A stretch of DNA of 64,000 nt from Citrobacter farmeri. Its GTDB lineage: Bacteria > Pseudomonadota > Gammaproteobacteria > Enterobacterales > Enterobacteriaceae. The notes beneath the pieces are model-generated. The model was not told the DNA's origin, searched no databases, and saw only the letters and a program-made list of their open reading frames with translations. Below are positions 1 through 10,164 of the stretch, piece after piece; the first letter of the stretch is position 1; each line of letters opens with the position of its first letter. The translations under genes and the position numbers were made by a program. Where the stretch lies: positions 4,650,001 through 4,714,000 of the forward strand of contig NZ_CP077291.1 in NCBI RefSeq assembly GCF_019048065.1, read 5' to 3'.

Positions 1-786
1 CGCAACAATTTGCCGCTTCTGCGCGGGAATAAACACCATCACCGGGCGAAGGGGTAACGCAGCCGCATAGGTGCCAGGGCGAATCAGTACCTGGGTCACA
101 TAGCCATCGCTCGGTGCGCGAACAATGGTCTGTTCAAGGTTGTATTCCGCCTCGGCCAACTGCGCTTTCAGACTGGCGATTTGTGAATGCTCTCCCAATA
201 CCTGGCTATCTAACTGGCTTTGAATCTGCTGTTGCTCCGCCGCTGACGATTTCACCGTGGCCTCTTGCGCCAGATAGTTCTGCCGTGCGACATCAATATC
301 GCGCTCAGAAAACGGATTCACTTTCGCCAGGCTCCCCTGCGCATAGCGTTGATACTCTTTCGCAAATTTGTCTCGCGTGGCTTTCGCCTGCTGTGTATTG
401 GCGGCCATTTCATCCAGTTCGGCACCTAACGCACGCTGCTTATGTTGCGCCGTCACGATATCCGCCAGCAAACGATCCACCCTGGCCTGATAGCGCGTAG
501 GATCAAGCCTGAACAGCACTTCACCTTTTTTAATCAGCGTATTTTTTTTGTCCGTCACGTCAATCACCACGCCGGTGACCTGGGGAACAACAGGAATAGA
601 TACCACCGCTTTTTGCGCTTTAAACGTATAGGGGTGGTTATAATTCATTAATAAGATTAAGCCGCTGACAATAAATATCCCACCCAGCACCGCCGTCGGT
701 ATTGTCCATTTATTGGCGGGAATGTTGAAGATCTTAAAAATCGCCCATGCGAAAGCCACATAGGTCAGAATAATCAGTAAATCCAT
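1..786 (-). CDS. yiaV: HlyD-type membrane fusion protein YiaV, 3' end cut by window
   Basis: The first 262 codons of a periplasmic-adaptor (membrane fusion) protein; the C terminus lies outside the window. Reading from the ATG at 786, the protein opens [20 protein letters not shown], with two N-terminal hydrophobic segments, then a biotinyl-lipoyl-like half motif ([18 protein letters not shown]), a long alpha-helical hairpin rich in Q, A and K, and the second lipoyl half ([19 protein letters not shown]). It would bridge an inner-membrane partner to the periplasm; its substrate is unknown. It lies 2 bp after yiaW and closely resembles YibH at 8663-9799. The pair is known in E. coli (yiaVW), so the name follows order and sequence. 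Confidence 0.9.
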   Translation of the reverse strand, partial: MDLLIILTYVAFAWAIFKIFNIPANKWTIPTAVLGGIFIVSGLILLMNYNHPYTFKAQKAVVSIPVVPQVTGVVIDVTDKKNTLIKKGEVLFRLDPTRYQARVDRLLADIVTAQHKQRALGAELDEMAANTQQAKATRDKFAKEYQRYAQGSLAKVNPFSERDIDVARQNYLAQEATVKSSAAEQQQIQSQLDSQVLGEHSQIASLKAQLAEAEYNLEQTIVRAPSDGYVTQVLIRPGTYAAALPLRPVMVFIPAQKRQIVA

Positions 787-788
787 AA

Positions 789-1115
789 TTAATACCCGGC
801 AGCGGAGGATTTAAGCTCAGCCAGCTGTTTTTCCAGTCCGGCAATTCGCTCCTGGAGTTGCACAACGCCAGGCTCAGGGCCTTGCATTCCCCACCCACGA
901 TCCGGACGATAAAGCGTTGCCCAAATCCACAAGAAAGGCCAGATAACATGTAATGTAAACAAACTCACCCATCCCGCAACATGAATGGCATCGGCATGAG
1001 GATGATTGCGTTTTTTCGCCATTAAATAGGGAATATCATGCAAAATAATAATCCCATAGAAAATGACCAGGAATACAAAAACAAGCACCCCAAGGGCAAA
1101 ATAATCGAGGAACAT
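789..1115 (-). CDS. yiaW: DUF3302 small inner-membrane protein YiaW
   Basis: A 108-residue membrane protein starting [20 protein letters not shown], with two hydrophobic stretches (about residues 5-22 and 50-70) and a charged C-terminal coiled segment. It is the usual partner of YiaV and probably forms part of the same envelope complex; its function is unknown. The reading frame stays open upstream to 1208, but I chose the ATG at 1115 because the homologous YibI begins MFLNYFALG and a purine tract directly precedes it. That tract is an uninterrupted run of nine G on this strand (1118-1126), two bases before the ATG, an odd ribosome binding site. Confidence 0.88.
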   Translation of the reverse strand: MFLDYFALGVLVFVFLVIFYGIIILHDIPYLMAKKRNHPHADAIHVAGWVSLFTLHVIWPFLWIWATLYRPDRGWGMQGPEPGVVQLQERIAGLEKQLAELKSSAAGY

Positions 1116-1301
1116 ATCCCCCCCCCAGTAAATAGAATTAAAAAAGAGTTTAAGAATGATAGTAGAATGACCAGATGTCATGCAATTCTCATATTTATAT
1201 ATCGACATATGGTTTTTTATATACTGTACTTTTTTTAGTGTATTGTTTTTTATGCAAGTCGCAGTTTATTATGTTTTAACACCAATACAACAGGAACAAA
1301 A

Positions 1302-1616
1302 ATGAACAACGCGGAAGCCTCATCCACCGTTAGCCTCAAGCGCATCAAAGCGGCTATTATCTACCGGTTATTACTCATTGGTCTTGGTATCCCGATGATA
1401 ACTTTCAGTTTTGTTTGCGGTGTTCTGAGTCTCTTTGGCTTCGACCTGGTCAAGTGGAACGATCAACCCGTGCATGGTTTTCTGGCTATTCCTGCCGCGC
1501 TGTTCAGCGGCATATTTATCACGGTACTGTTTACCGTTTTCATCGGATCGATTGCTTGCCTGGGACTGTGGGTCTATAGCCGTTTCCGTCCATTGCAGGT
1601 TAAGGTGATGGATTAA
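1302..1616 (+). CDS. Hypothetical two-helix inner-membrane protein
   Basis: This 104-residue protein is not one I recognise, and I do not recall it between yiaW and aldB in K-12. It has a short charged N terminus, a hydrophobic segment at about residues 22-48 (LLLIGLGIPMITFSFVCGV), a polar loop (FDLVKWNDQPVHG), a second hydrophobic segment at about 60-92 and a basic tail (SRFRPLQVKVMD). It is probably an integral inner-membrane protein with both ends cytoplasmic. An A-rich ACAGGAAC stretch before the ATG (about 1290-1297) can serve as ribosome binding site. It is divergent from yiaW and convergent with aldB, from which a REP-like palindrome separates it. No function is inferred. Confidence 0.7.
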   Translation: MNNAEASSTVSLKRIKAAIIYRLLLIGLGIPMITFSFVCGVLSLFGFDLVKWNDQPVHGFLAIPAALFSGIFITVLFTVFIGSIACLGLWVYSRFRPLQVKVMD

Positions 1617-1618
1617 TC

Positions 1619-1654
1619 GTTATGCCCGATAAGCAAAGCGCCATCGGGCATAAC
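1619..1654. repeat. REP-like palindrome between convergent genes
   Basis: GTTATGCCCGAT at 1619-1630 and its exact complement ATCGGGCATAAC at 1643-1654 enclose AAGCAAAGCGCC. This is the enterobacterial REP type (GCCCGATAAGC...GCGCCATCGGGC). It lies between the stops of the 104-residue gene and aldB, where such elements stabilise 3' ends or end transcription from both sides. No T run follows. Confidence 0.75.
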
Positions 1655-1662
1655 GCCACCAG

Positions 1663-3195
1663 TTAAAAAAGTCCCAGCGGTTTATCAGAGTAGCTCACCA
1701 GCAAACATTTCGTCTGTTGATAGTGCTCCAGCATCATTTTGTGGGTTTCGCGCCCGATCCCCGACTGCTTATAGCCGCCAAAGGCTGCATGGGCCGGATA
1801 AGCATGGTAGCAGTTGGTCCACACGCGTCCTGCCTGAATGCCGCGTCCCATTTTATACGCAAGATTGCCGTTACGGCTCCAGACACCCGCTCCAAGCCCA
1901 TACTGGGTATCGTTGGCTAACTCCAGCGCCTCGTCCATTGTTTTGAAGGTTGTTACCGCCAGTACCGGGCCAAAGATCTCCTCCTGGAACACCCGCATAT
2001 TGTTCTTACCAAACAGGATGGTAGGTTCGAGGTAATAACCGTCTTTCAGCTCACCTTCGAGCTGCTTACGCCGCCCACCGGTCAGGACATCCGCCCCCTC
2101 TTTCTTGCCGATATCAATATAATTCAGGATAGTTTCCATCTGCCCATGAGAGACCTGCGCCCCCATTTGTGTCACGCTATCCAACGGGTTACCGCTGCGA
2201 ATGCTTTCCACGCGACGAATAGCGCGCTCCATGAAGCGTTCATAGATGGATTCCTGCACCAGCGCGCGACTCGGGCAGGTGCAAACTTCGCCCTGGTTAA
2301 AGGCAAAGAGCGCAAAGCCTTCCAGCGCCTTATCGAAGAAAGCATCTTCTTCATCCATCACGTCGGCGAAGAAGATGTTTGGCGATTTCCCGCCCAACTC
2401 CAGGGTGACCGGGATGATATTCTGCGTGGCGTACTGCATGATTTGCTGCCCAACTTCCGTTGAGCCGGTGAATGCCACTTTGGCAATGCGTTTCGAGGTC
2501 GCCAGATACTCACCAATCTCACCGCCAGCGCCATTCACCACGTTCACCACGCCGGGGGGAAGAAGATCGCCAATCACTTCCATCAACAGTAAAACGGACA
2601 GCGGCGTCAGACGCGCGGGCTTGAGCACCACGCAGTTTCCTGCCGCCAGCGCGGGCGCCATCTTCCAGCTCGCCATCAGTAAGGGGAAGTTCCACGGGAT
2701 AATTTGCCCGACCACACCGAGCGGTTCGTGGAAGTGATAAGCCACGGTATCGCTATCCACTTCACTGATTCCGCCCTCCTGGGCACGAATGCAGGAAGCG
2801 AAATAACGGAAGTGGTCGATCGCCAGCGGAACATCCGCCGCACTGGTTTCACGGATCGGTTTACCGTTATCCCAGGTTTCCGCCGTCGCCAGCAGTTCGA
2901 GATTCTGCTCCATGCGGTCAGCAATTTTGAACAGAATCGCTGCCCGATCCTGAACAGAAGTATGCGCCCACTGATCTTTCACCTTGTGAGCCGCATCGAG
3001 TGCCAGGTCAATATCCCTTTTACCGGAAGAAGCCACTTCGCATAACAGTTGCCCGGTAACGGGCGTCAGGTTCTGGTAATACTCGCCATCACTCGGGGCA
3101 ACCCAGTCGCCACCGATAAAGTTGTCGTAACGGGCCTTTAACTTCAGGGGAAAACCATACTCGCCGGGTTGAATACGGGGGGGATTATTGGTCAT
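1663..3195 (-). CDS. aldB: Aldehyde dehydrogenase AldB (NADP-dependent)
   Basis: AldB oxidises acetaldehyde and other aldehydes to acids in the cytoplasm; in E. coli it is induced in stationary phase. The 510-residue protein is nearly identical to what I recall of the 512-residue E. coli enzyme. Visible motifs are [12 protein letters not shown] and KPARLTP (cofactor binding), FTGSTEVG, the general-base stretch LELGGKSPN and the catalytic cysteine in [12 protein letters not shown], ending in [10 protein letters not shown]. The frame extends upstream to 3264, but the ATG at 3195 (MTNNPPRIQ) has a good AAGGAG site and matches the family start. yiaY lies upstream on the same strand, with a strong hairpin between them. 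Confidence 0.96.
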   Translation of the reverse strand: MTNNPPRIQPGEYGFPLKLKARYDNFIGGDWVAPSDGEYYQNLTPVTGQLLCEVASSGKRDIDLALDAAHKVKDQWAHTSVQDRAAILFKIADRMEQNLELLATAETWDNGKPIRETSAADVPLAIDHFRYFASCIRAQEGGISEVDSDTVAYHFHEPLGVVGQIIPWNFPLLMASWKMAPALAAGNCVVLKPARLTPLSVLLLMEVIGDLLPPGVVNVVNGAGGEIGEYLATSKRIAKVAFTGSTEVGQQIMQYATQNIIPVTLELGGKSPNIFFADVMDEEDAFFDKALEGFALFAFNQGEVCTCPSRALVQESIYERFMERAIRRVESIRSGNPLDSVTQMGAQVSHGQMETILNYIDIGKKEGADVLTGGRRKQLEGELKDGYYLEPTILFGKNNMRVFQEEIFGPVLAVTTFKTMDEALELANDTQYGLGAGVWSRNGNLAYKMGRGIQAGRVWTNCYHAYPAHAAFGGYKQSGIGRETHKMMLEHYQQTKCLLVSYSDKPLGLF

Positions 3196-3235
3196 GATCG
3201 TCTCCTTGCTCCAGGGGTATAACAAGGGTAGACGT

Positions 3236-3258
3236 GGCTGGCGATTTTCTCGCCAGCC
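3236..3258 (-). terminator. Hairpin between yiaY and aldB
   Basis: Perfect 9-base arms GGCTGGCGA (3236-3244) and TCGCCAGCC (3250-3258) enclose a 5-base loop. It lies between the yiaY stop and the aldB start, so it can end or attenuate yiaY transcription. There is no U run, so factor-independent termination is uncertain. Confidence 0.45.
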
Positions 3259-3287
3259 GCTCATCGGTTTACGACAAAGGTCACGAA

Positions 3288-4439
3288 TTACATCGCCGCG
3301 CGATAGATAGCCATAATCTCGTCGTGTGTCGCCTGGATTGGGTTAGTCAAACCGCAGGCATCTTTCAGCGCATTGGTCGCCAGCACCGGAATATCCTCTT
3401 CTTTCACCCCCAGGTCACGCAGGCCTGCCGGAATATTGATTTGCCGCGCCAGGGAGCGGATCGCATCGATACAGGCTTTAGCACCTTCGGCGTCGGTCAT
3501 CCCCGCGACATGCACGCCCATTGCTGCCGCACAGTCACGCAAACGCGCCGCAGTCACCTGACTGTTAAACACCTGAACATGCGGCAGCAGAACGGCATTA
3601 CACACGCCGTGCGGCAGGTCATAGAAACCGCCTAGCTGGTGCGCCATCGCGTGGACATAACCTAACGACGCATTATTGAAGGCCATCCCCGCCAGGAACT
3701 GCGCATAAGCCATTGCTTCACGCGCATGCACATTGCCACCCGATTCCACGGCGATGGTCAGATTGTCAGAAATCATGGTCATCGCTTTCAACGCGCAGGC
3801 ATCGGTGATCGGCGTCGCGGCCACAGAGACATACGCTTCGATCGCATGGGTCAACGCGTCCATACCCGTCGCCGCCGTCAATGATTTCGGCATGCCGATC
3901 ATCAGCGAAGAGTCATTCACCGACAGCAACGGCGTGACGTGTTTATCCACAATCGCCATTTTGATATGACGATCGACGTCAGTAATAATGCAGAAACGCG
4001 TCATTTCGGACGCAGTTCCTGCCGTAGTGTTAATCGCAATCATCGGCAACTGCGGTTTTGCCGAGCGATCAACCCCTTCATAATCGCGAATATCGCCTCC
4101 ATTCGCTGCCACCAGCGCAATCCCTTTGGCACAATCATGTGGGGAACCACCGCCCAGAGAAATAACGCTATCGCAGTCATTTTCTTTCAGGATCTTCAGA
4201 CCATCGGCGACGTTTGTTGTCGTCGGATTGGGGTGTGTCCCAGCAAAAATAACGCTAAATATATTGCGTTGCTGTAATGCTTTTTGAATTTCACCCGCCA
4301 TACCTAACTGCGTCAGTACGCTGTCCGTGACAATTAGCGTCCGGCGAAAACCATATTCCACCATGGTATTCATTGCATCTTTTAATGAATCACCCCCTAT
4401 TATATTCACCGAAGGAATATAAAATGTTGAAGCAGCCAT
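3288..4439 (-). CDS. yiaY: Iron-containing alcohol dehydrogenase YiaY
   Basis: A group III NAD(P)-dependent alcohol dehydrogenase of 383 residues starting [12 protein letters not shown]. It shows the nucleotide-binding [14 protein letters not shown], the metal-ligand region [13 protein letters not shown], then [24 protein letters not shown] with its conserved histidines. It should interconvert short alcohols and aldehydes, which suits its place before aldB. The open frame continues to 4547, but the ATG at 4439 matches the E. coli start; the upstream residues look like translated promoter DNA. Substrate is not established. It is preceded by the selAB terminator and about 100 bp of A/T-rich DNA that probably holds its promoter. 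Confidence 0.93.
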   Translation of the reverse strand: MAASTFYIPSVNIIGGDSLKDAMNTMVEYGFRRTLIVTDSVLTQLGMAGEIQKALQQRNIFSVIFAGTHPNPTTTNVADGLKILKENDCDSVISLGGGSPHDCAKGIALVAANGGDIRDYEGVDRSAKPQLPMIAINTTAGTASEMTRFCIITDVDRHIKMAIVDKHVTPLLSVNDSSLMIGMPKSLTAATGMDALTHAIEAYVSVAATPITDACALKAMTMISDNLTIAVESGGNVHAREAMAYAQFLAGMAFNNASLGYVHAMAHQLGGFYDLPHGVCNAVLLPHVQVFNSQVTAARLRDCAAAMGVHVAGMTDAEGAKACIDAIRSLARQINIPAGLRDLGVKEEDIPVLATNALKDACGLTNPIQATHDEIMAIYRAAM

Positions 4440-4535
4440 ATGCTCAATCCTTAATAGTTTCAGAAAGAATTGCAGCATACGAACGAACCTCTGGAGAAAA
4501 TATGATCGCAGTAGTTCTTTATTTAAAGAAAAAAT

Positions 4536-4573
4536 AAAAGAGCACATTAGGCTACAAATTAATGGGCTCTTTT
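4536..4573 (-). terminator. Rho-independent terminator of selAB
   Basis: AAAAGAGCACATTA (4536-4549) pairs with TAATGGGCTCTTTT (4560-4573) with one mismatch around a 10-base loop. On the minus strand the stem runs into TTTTATTTTTTC, a proper U-rich tail about 50 bp after the selB stop. The TTTTCGTTT on the other side would allow some bidirectional activity. Confidence 0.8.
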
Positions 4574-4624
4574 CGTTTCAAACTATTTATTGTATCAATT
4601 CATTCTTATTTTAAATAAATCGTA

Positions 4625-6472
4625 TTATTCCTTTTCCGGAAATAATAATGCATCACGTAATAGATGATCGTTTCCACGACGACGAGTAAAGCCAATCCGG
4701 TCGAAGTATTCCAGAATCTGAATCGCCAGTTTTCGCCCTACGCCCAACCGATCGCGAAAATCTGCTGCGCAGGTTGAGCCTTTCTCCAGATCCAGTTCGC
4801 GGATCATGCTGGCGAAAGCCACAATGCGATCGTTACGGTAGTAACGATCTTTTACGATCGCCGTAATCATCCCCTGCTGTGCCGCCTGTCGCAATACCAG
4901 ACGCATCGTTTGCTCTTCGGTGGCGGTTTCACGGGCGAGATCGCGGACCCACCAGGGTTCGTCGCCAAATAACGGCGCGGCTTTTAGCCAGACAGTCTGC
5001 TGTTCGTCAGTAAATCCGGCCTTATGATCCGGCAGATGCAGCCAGCCGTGATGGCTGTGGATATCTCCACTTTCGCGCATCTGTTCAATCAGCAACAGTA
5101 CCAGCGCTTCATCTTCCATCGGTAGCGCCATGCGGCGCAGGCGTTCGCGCCCCGGGCCTGGCTCATCGCGATGCTGCTCATGGTAAGTCGCCAGCGTGTC
5201 GAGAATTTTGCGCTGCCAGCGCGCGGCGACCACTGCATTCAGCAGGCTATAACCTGCCTGAATAAAACCATGCTGGTGAATGAGTGAACGCATGCCGTCG
5301 CCATTCAACTGGCGTGCCCACGCAAAGTCAGGCAAATTTACCGCGCCACGTTGCAGATGCACAGCCAGCGCGGCACCGTCATCTTTCGCCGCCGCCAGGG
5401 ACGCCAGCCATTGCAGATATTCTGGTTTACGTTTACCGCGACGTGGAGGATTAAGCACAACCACCCGCGCCCCGGCAAGCGTCATACGTGCGGAGATATC
5501 GCGCAGTACCAGGCGGTCGTTATCTGCCAATAACAACGGCGTATCAAACACCAGTTCCGCCAGATTATCCTCCAGCAGCGAAACACGCCCGGTCACGTGA
5601 CTGGCCGCATGGTGAATGTGTAGTGGCTGCCACTGCGTAAGTGGAACGTGGCTTTCCAGCGCCACAATCACTCGCGTAAACGGTTCAGGCGGGGCGTCCG
5701 AAAGCAACCAGTCACCACGGTTAAGCTGTTCTTTTCCGGCATCGCCGGCGATATTCAGCGCGATACGCTGCCCGGCATGGGCGTGCTCGCTGGCCTGATT
5801 TTGTGCGTGAAGTCCGCGCACGCGCACAGACGTATTCACCCCGGTCAGCCACAGCGTATCCCCGACGTTCACTTCACCGCTCAGCGCGGTACCGGTCACC
5901 ACCAGCCCGGCTCCTTTTACAGTAAAGGCGCGGTCGATAGCCAGTCGGAACGTCTGATTCCTGGCGTGTTCACGGGCGGGCAGTTGCAGCAAATGTTCAC
6001 GCAACGCGTCAATCCCAAGGCCTTCATTAGCGGCCGTCACAAATAACGTCGCCTGTGCAAAACCATAGTCGCTCAGAACATCCTGCACCTGCTGTTGAAC
6101 CTCCTGTATCCGCGCATCATCCACACGATCGGCTTTGGTCAGCGCCACCGTCAACGTTGGATTCCCGGTGAGTTGCAGAATCGCCAGGTGTTCGCGCGTT
6201 TGCGCCATCACACCATCGTCGCAGGCCACCACCAGCAACGCATGATCGATCCCCCCCACGCCCGCCAGCATGTTTGAGAGAAATTTCTCGTGACCGGGGA
6301 CATCGATAAAGCCCAGCACGCGCCCGTCCGGCTGCGGCCAGTAGGCATAGCCCAGATCGATGGTCATACCGCGCTTTTTCTCTTCGGGCAGACGGTCGGC
6401 ATTTACGCCAGTAATGGCCTGCAGCAGCGTCGTTTTCCCGTGGTCAACATGTCCGGCGGTTGCAATAATCAT
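4625..6472 (-). CDS. selB: Selenocysteine-specific elongation factor SelB
   Basis: SelB is the GTPase that carries selenocysteyl-tRNA(Sec) to UGA codons followed by a SECIS hairpin. The 615-residue protein has the EF-Tu-like GTP-binding motifs GHVDHGKTT (residues 7-15), DVPGHE (57-62) and TKAD (112-115). Two beta-barrel domains follow, and then the C-terminal winged-helix repeats that bind the mRNA hairpin (end: [22 protein letters not shown]). Length equals the E. coli protein within a residue. Its ATG overlaps the selA stop by four bases (ATGA), so the two are translationally coupled. selC (tRNA-Sec) is not in the window. Confidence 0.97.
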   Translation of the reverse strand: MIIATAGHVDHGKTTLLQAITGVNADRLPEEKKRGMTIDLGYAYWPQPDGRVLGFIDVPGHEKFLSNMLAGVGGIDHALLVVACDDGVMAQTREHLAILQLTGNPTLTVALTKADRVDDARIQEVQQQVQDVLSDYGFAQATLFVTAANEGLGIDALREHLLQLPAREHARNQTFRLAIDRAFTVKGAGLVVTGTALSGEVNVGDTLWLTGVNTSVRVRGLHAQNQASEHAHAGQRIALNIAGDAGKEQLNRGDWLLSDAPPEPFTRVIVALESHVPLTQWQPLHIHHAASHVTGRVSLLEDNLAELVFDTPLLLADNDRLVLRDISARMTLAGARVVVLNPPRRGKRKPEYLQWLASLAAAKDDGAALAVHLQRGAVNLPDFAWARQLNGDGMRSLIHQHGFIQAGYSLLNAVVAARWQRKILDTLATYHEQHRDEPGPGRERLRRMALPMEDEALVLLLIEQMRESGDIHSHHGWLHLPDHKAGFTDEQQTVWLKAAPLFGDEPWWVRDLARETATEEQTMRLVLRQAAQQGMITAIVKDRYYRNDRIVAFASMIRELDLEKGSTCAADFRDRLGVGRKLAIQILEYFDRIGFTRRRGNDHLLRDALLFPEKE

Positions 6473-7860
6473 TTCAACAACATCTCCATAAACCGGGTCT
6501 CATCTTCCAGACAGCGTAAATCCAGCCACAGACGGCCCTCGTAAATCCGACCGATAACCGGAACCGGCAACTCACGCCAGCGGCTCGCCAGGGCTTCAAG
6601 ACGGCTTCCGCGACCGTCGTGCGGTGTAAAGGTTAACGCCACGCTGGGAAGCCGATCAACCGGCAAAGAGCCACTGCCGATTTGCGACAGGCAGGGCATC
6701 ACTTTCACCGCAAACTCGGCGTCGTAGTGCGCCATCAACGGAGTCAGAAGCCGCTCCGCCTGGGCCTGAATGACCTCTTGGCTTCGGGTTAACAAGCGCA
6801 GCGTCGGCAGTTTCGCCGCCAGCGCTTCCGGATGAAGATAAAGACGCAATGTCGCTTCCAGAGCCGCAAGGGTCATTTTATCCGCCCGCAGCGCGCGTTT
6901 AAGCGGATGACTTTGCAATTGCGCAATCATCGCTTTCTTACCGACGATAATCCCGGCCTGCGGTCCCCCCAACAGCTTGTCGCCCGAGAAGCTCACCAGG
7001 CTGACGCCCGCGGCAATCAACTGTTGCGGCATTGGCTCTTTCGGCAGACCATACTGACTCAAATCGACCAGCGAACCGCTGCCGAGATCGGCCACGATCG
7101 GAATATCCAGCGCCTGACCAATTTGGGCCAATTCCGTTTCATCAACCGCGTGGGTGAAGCCTTCGATACTGTAATTACTGGTATGCACCTTCATCAGCAG
7201 CGCGGTGTTTTCATTCACCGCCTGACGATAGTCTTCGGCATGCGTCCGATTGGTGGTTCCGACTTCACGCAGCGAGCAGCCCGCCTGGCGCATCACATCC
7301 GGGATACGAAACGCGCCGCCAATCTCTACCAGTTCACCACGTGAAACCACCACCTCTTTACCGGCGGCAGTGGCGGCCAACATCAACAGCACCGCCGCCG
7401 CGTTATTATTCACAATACAGGCATCTTCCGCGCCAGTGATACGGCACAGCAATTCTGCCAGCGCGCGATCGCGATGTCCGCGTCCTGCGCCGTCCAGGTC
7501 ATACTCCAGCGTCACCGGCGAGCGCATGGCTTGTGCAACCGCCGTGACGGCCTCTTCTGCCTGTAAGGCGCGGCCCAGATTGGTATGTAACACCGTGCCT
7601 GTCAGGTTGATAACCGGACGCAGCGCACTCAGGGCCTCCTTTTCCAGCCGACGGTTCACTTCCTGAGCCCAGTCTTCGCCCCACGCAGGCAACGCTTGCG
7701 TATCGCGTATTACCTCTCTTGCTTCATCAAGCAGTTGACGGAGCAAGTCAACGACACGGGTATGCCCGTGAGTCTCACGTAGGGTAAGAAATTCACTTTC
7801 ACGCAATAAGCGATCAATGGCGGGGAGCTGACTGTAGAGCGAACGTGTTTCGGTCGTCAT
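6469..7860 (-). CDS. selA: L-seryl-tRNA(Sec) selenium transferase SelA
   Basis: SelA is a PLP enzyme that converts seryl-tRNA(Sec) to selenocysteyl-tRNA(Sec) using selenophosphate; it works as a large cytoplasmic oligomer. The 463 residues equal the E. coli length. The PLP lysine lies in [14 protein letters not shown] (about residue 295), preceded by the cofactor pocket [16 protein letters not shown]. The N-terminal tRNA-binding domain starts [19 protein letters not shown]. It is the first gene of the selAB operon. Together with selB it indicates that the organism makes selenoproteins such as formate dehydrogenases. Confidence 0.97.
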   Translation of the reverse strand: MTTETRSLYSQLPAIDRLLRESEFLTLRETHGHTRVVDLLRQLLDEAREVIRDTQALPAWGEDWAQEVNRRLEKEALSALRPVINLTGTVLHTNLGRALQAEEAVTAVAQAMRSPVTLEYDLDGAGRGHRDRALAELLCRITGAEDACIVNNNAAAVLLMLAATAAGKEVVVSRGELVEIGGAFRIPDVMRQAGCSLREVGTTNRTHAEDYRQAVNENTALLMKVHTSNYSIEGFTHAVDETELAQIGQALDIPIVADLGSGSLVDLSQYGLPKEPMPQQLIAAGVSLVSFSGDKLLGGPQAGIIVGKKAMIAQLQSHPLKRALRADKMTLAALEATLRLYLHPEALAAKLPTLRLLTRSQEVIQAQAERLLTPLMAHYDAEFAVKVMPCLSQIGSGSLPVDRLPSVALTFTPHDGRGSRLEALASRWRELPVPVIGRIYEGRLWLDLRCLEDETRFMEMLLK

Positions 7861-7882
7861 GAAAAGGCCTGGCTGTTGGTGG

Positions 7883-7903
7883 CCCTCTCCACACCGGAGA
7901 GGG
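7883..7903. repeat. Short G/C-rich palindrome upstream of selA
   Basis: CCCTCTCC (7883-7890) and GGAGAGGG (7896-7903) form a perfect 8-base stem with a 5-base loop, in the 120-bp gap between yibF and selA. It resembles the CCCTCTCC/GGAGAGGG motif near 12,656, both reminding me of boxC-type dispersed repeats. It could lie in the selA leader or end yibF transcripts. Confidence 0.4.
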
Positions 7904-7980
7904 AAATCGACATAGAGGGGATTGTAACGTGAGATTGCTCAGACGGACATAATACGCATCAAGCCTTTAGTGAATAGACT

Positions 7981-8589
7981 TCACGCCTTCGGCGGTTCAG
8001 TACGGGCAAAACTTTCGCGCTGGAACAGCGTCTCCACCAGCTTGACCAGGTGGGGTCTGCTCACGCACCAGCCCGGTGAGACGCGACGGAAGTTGAGATA
8101 GCCCACCGCGCAGGCAATTGCGATCGTCGCCAGATCGACCGTATCAGGTTTAATCGTCCCGTCCACCAGATACCCTTCCAGCGCATCCAGACTACGATTG
8201 ATTTTCTCGCGCTGGCGCAACAGTTCAGTCTCAGATTGCTGCGCGGCAGGACGCGCCTGTTCGCGCACCGATACCAGACCGGCGTCCATGATCCCATCGG
8301 CCAGCGCCTCAAGCTGTCGGACTTTCAGCGAGGCCAGCGGTTCACGAGGCAGCATCGCTGGCGCAATATCCAGCCGTTCAATGTATTCCGCGATAATCGG
8401 CGAATCGAACCAGTACTCTCCATCGTCAGTTACCAGCGCCGGTACTTTTCCTAACGGGTTATACTGCGCCACACCGTTTTCCGCGTTGTAGGGCAGTTCA
8501 TTAACAAATTCGAAAGTGATGCCTTTTTCCAGCAGCAGGATCGAAATTTTACGTACAAACGGGCTGGTGTAGCTACCAATGAGTTTCAT
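7981..8589 (-). CDS. yibF: Glutathione S-transferase-like protein YibF
   Basis: A 202-residue cytoplasmic protein of the GST superfamily. The N-terminal thioredoxin-like domain begins [23 protein letters not shown], where SYTSPFVRK is the glutathione-activating serine region, with [25 protein letters not shown] forming the glutathione-binding turn. An all-helical C-terminal domain follows. Physiological substrate is unknown; E. coli YibF binds glutathione. I chose the ATG at 8589 rather than 8619 because it gives the family start and the exact E. coli length. It sits between yibH (upstream) and selA. Confidence 0.93.
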   Translation of the reverse strand: MKLIGSYTSPFVRKISILLLEKGITFEFVNELPYNAENGVAQYNPLGKVPALVTDDGEYWFDSPIIAEYIERLDIAPAMLPREPLASLKVRQLEALADGIMDAGLVSVREQARPAAQQSETELLRQREKINRSLDALEGYLVDGTIKPDTVDLATIAIACAVGYLNFRRVSPGWCVSRPHLVKLVETLFQRESFARTEPPKA

Positions 8590-8662
8590 GATCAGTCCTT
8601 TTTCGCCAACACAAAACAATGAGTATGGCTCACGCAGCGGGAAAAGGCAGGTGACAAAGTTC

Positions 8663-9799
8663 TCAATGATCCAAATAAAGGTAGTGCATCCAGCTGGTCA
8701 TGCGCAGCAACACCTTGCGCATCACCGAAACATGGGCGAAATGGTCAGAATAGACCGCCACCTGCGCGTAGATGCCGTCGGGCAACGCATCCACATCGGC
8801 ATTCGGCTCCAGTTCAATCGTCGCCAGGACGCCATCGGTCCCGGGCACCACCGTCAGGGATTGTAGTGCGCCCTGAGCCTGATACGAACCGCCCGGCACC
8901 ACGGGCAATATGCTGGTCAACTTACCGTGAAAAACCTGCCCTGGCAGCGCGTTAAACACCACCTCAGCGTCATCACCGGGTTCAAGACGAAGCAGAGAGT
9001 TTTGCCGGAACTGAGCGACAATTTGCCGTTTTTGTTCAGGGATAAAGACCATCACCGGCCGCAACGGCAGCGCTGCGGCATACGTACCGGGTCGGATCAG
9101 CACCTGGGTGACATAACCGTTGCTGGGTGCACGAATAAGGGTCTGATCAAGGTTGTACTTAGCCTCTGTCAGTTGCGCCCGCAGGCTGACAATCTGCGAC
9201 TGTTCGCCGTTGACCATGCTGTCTAACTGGCTTTGTATTTGCGCTTGCTCAGCCACAGAACCTTTTACCAGCGCATCCTGCGCCAGATAGTTTTGCCGCG
9301 CCGTATCAATATCGCTTTCCGAGAAGGGATTCACCTTCGCCTGACTGCCTTTCAGGTAACGCTGATAATCTTTGTACAACCGATCGCGTTCCGCAGAGAC
9401 TCGCGTCGTATTGGCCTGCGCTTCGGCCAGTTGGGCTTTAAGGGTCTGGATGTTGTGCGTTGCCGTCACCAGATCGGCCTGTAATCTGTCCACGCGCGCC
9501 TGATAGCGAACCGGGTCGAGTTTAAACAGCACTTCACCCTTTTTAATCAGTTGGTTATTTTTATCCGTTACCTCGCTGACAATCCCGGTAACCTGCGGCG
9601 TAATGGGAATGGAAATAACGGCTTTTTGCGCAGTAAAGGTGTACGGGTGGTTGTAGTTCATTAACAGGATCAGGCCGCTGACCAGAAATACGCCACCTAA
9701 TGCCGCCGTAGCCAAAGTCCATTGATTCACCGGAATACGGAATAGTTTGAAGACCGCCCACGCCAGTGCCACATAGGTCAATACAATCAACAGATCCAT
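8663..9799 (-). CDS. yibH: HlyD-type membrane fusion protein YibH
   Basis: A 378-residue periplasmic adaptor. Two N-terminal hydrophobic segments (residues 1-19 and 28-47) are followed by the first lipoyl half ([23 protein letters not shown]), an extended helical hairpin to about residue 210, the second lipoyl half ([29 protein letters not shown]) and a beta-barrel domain. Length matches E. coli YibH. Over the shared region it is a close paralogue of YiaV at the start of this window. It follows yibI by 2 bp, and the pair probably forms an envelope export or stress complex; the outer-membrane and inner-membrane partners are unknown. Confidence 0.95.
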   Translation of the reverse strand: MDLLIVLTYVALAWAVFKLFRIPVNQWTLATAALGGVFLVSGLILLMNYNHPYTFTAQKAVISIPITPQVTGIVSEVTDKNNQLIKKGEVLFKLDPVRYQARVDRLQADLVTATHNIQTLKAQLAEAQANTTRVSAERDRLYKDYQRYLKGSQAKVNPFSESDIDTARQNYLAQDALVKGSVAEQAQIQSQLDSMVNGEQSQIVSLRAQLTEAKYNLDQTLIRAPSNGYVTQVLIRPGTYAAALPLRPVMVFIPEQKRQIVAQFRQNSLLRLEPGDDAEVVFNALPGQVFHGKLTSILPVVPGGSYQAQGALQSLTVVPGTDGVLATIELEPNADVDALPDGIYAQVAVYSDHFAHVSVMRKVLLRMTSWMHYLYLDH

Positions 9800-9801
9800 G
9801 A

Positions 9802-10164
9802 TTAGATCTCCGGAAAGGTCGTCTCATCAGCCGTTTTAGCCCCGGCCAGTTTTTTTTCGAGTTGTGTAATACGCGCGGATAACGCCGCAATCTCCGGATC
9901 GGTTTCTTGCCCCGCAGGCGCGGCATGAGACTGCATACCCCAGCCGCGCTCTGGCTGGTATAACGTTGCCCAAATCCACAAAAACGGCCAGATCACGTGG
10001 AGCGTAAACAGGCTGACCCAGCCTGCGGTATGTATCGCATCAGCATGCGGATGGTTACGTTTTTTCGCGATGAGATAGGGAATGTCATGAATGGCGATGA
10101 TGCCGTAAAAGATCACCAGGAAAACGAAGACCAGCACTCCCAACGCGAAATAATTTAGAAACAT
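9802..10164 (-). CDS. yibI: DUF3302 small inner-membrane protein YibI
   Basis: A 120-residue protein starting [21 protein letters not shown], with two membrane segments (about 5-23 and 48-68), the shared core [20 protein letters not shown], and a C-terminal coiled coil ([16 protein letters not shown]). It is the paralogue of YiaW (789-1115), with a longer tail. It precedes yibH by two bases, so they are co-transcribed. Function is unknown; the constant pairing of this small protein with an HlyD-type adaptor implies a shared complex. Confidence 0.92.
   Translation of the reverse strand: MFLNYFALGVLVFVFLVIFYGIIAIHDIPYLIAKKRNHPHADAIHTAGWVSLFTLHVIWPFLWIWATLYQPERGWGMQSHAAPAGQETDPEIAALSARITQLEKKLAGAKTADETTFPEI

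Noticed and set aside
114..500. Open frame of 128 codons on the plus strand at the window start
   Set aside because: Antisense to yiaV, proline/serine-rich composition typical of a shadow frame.
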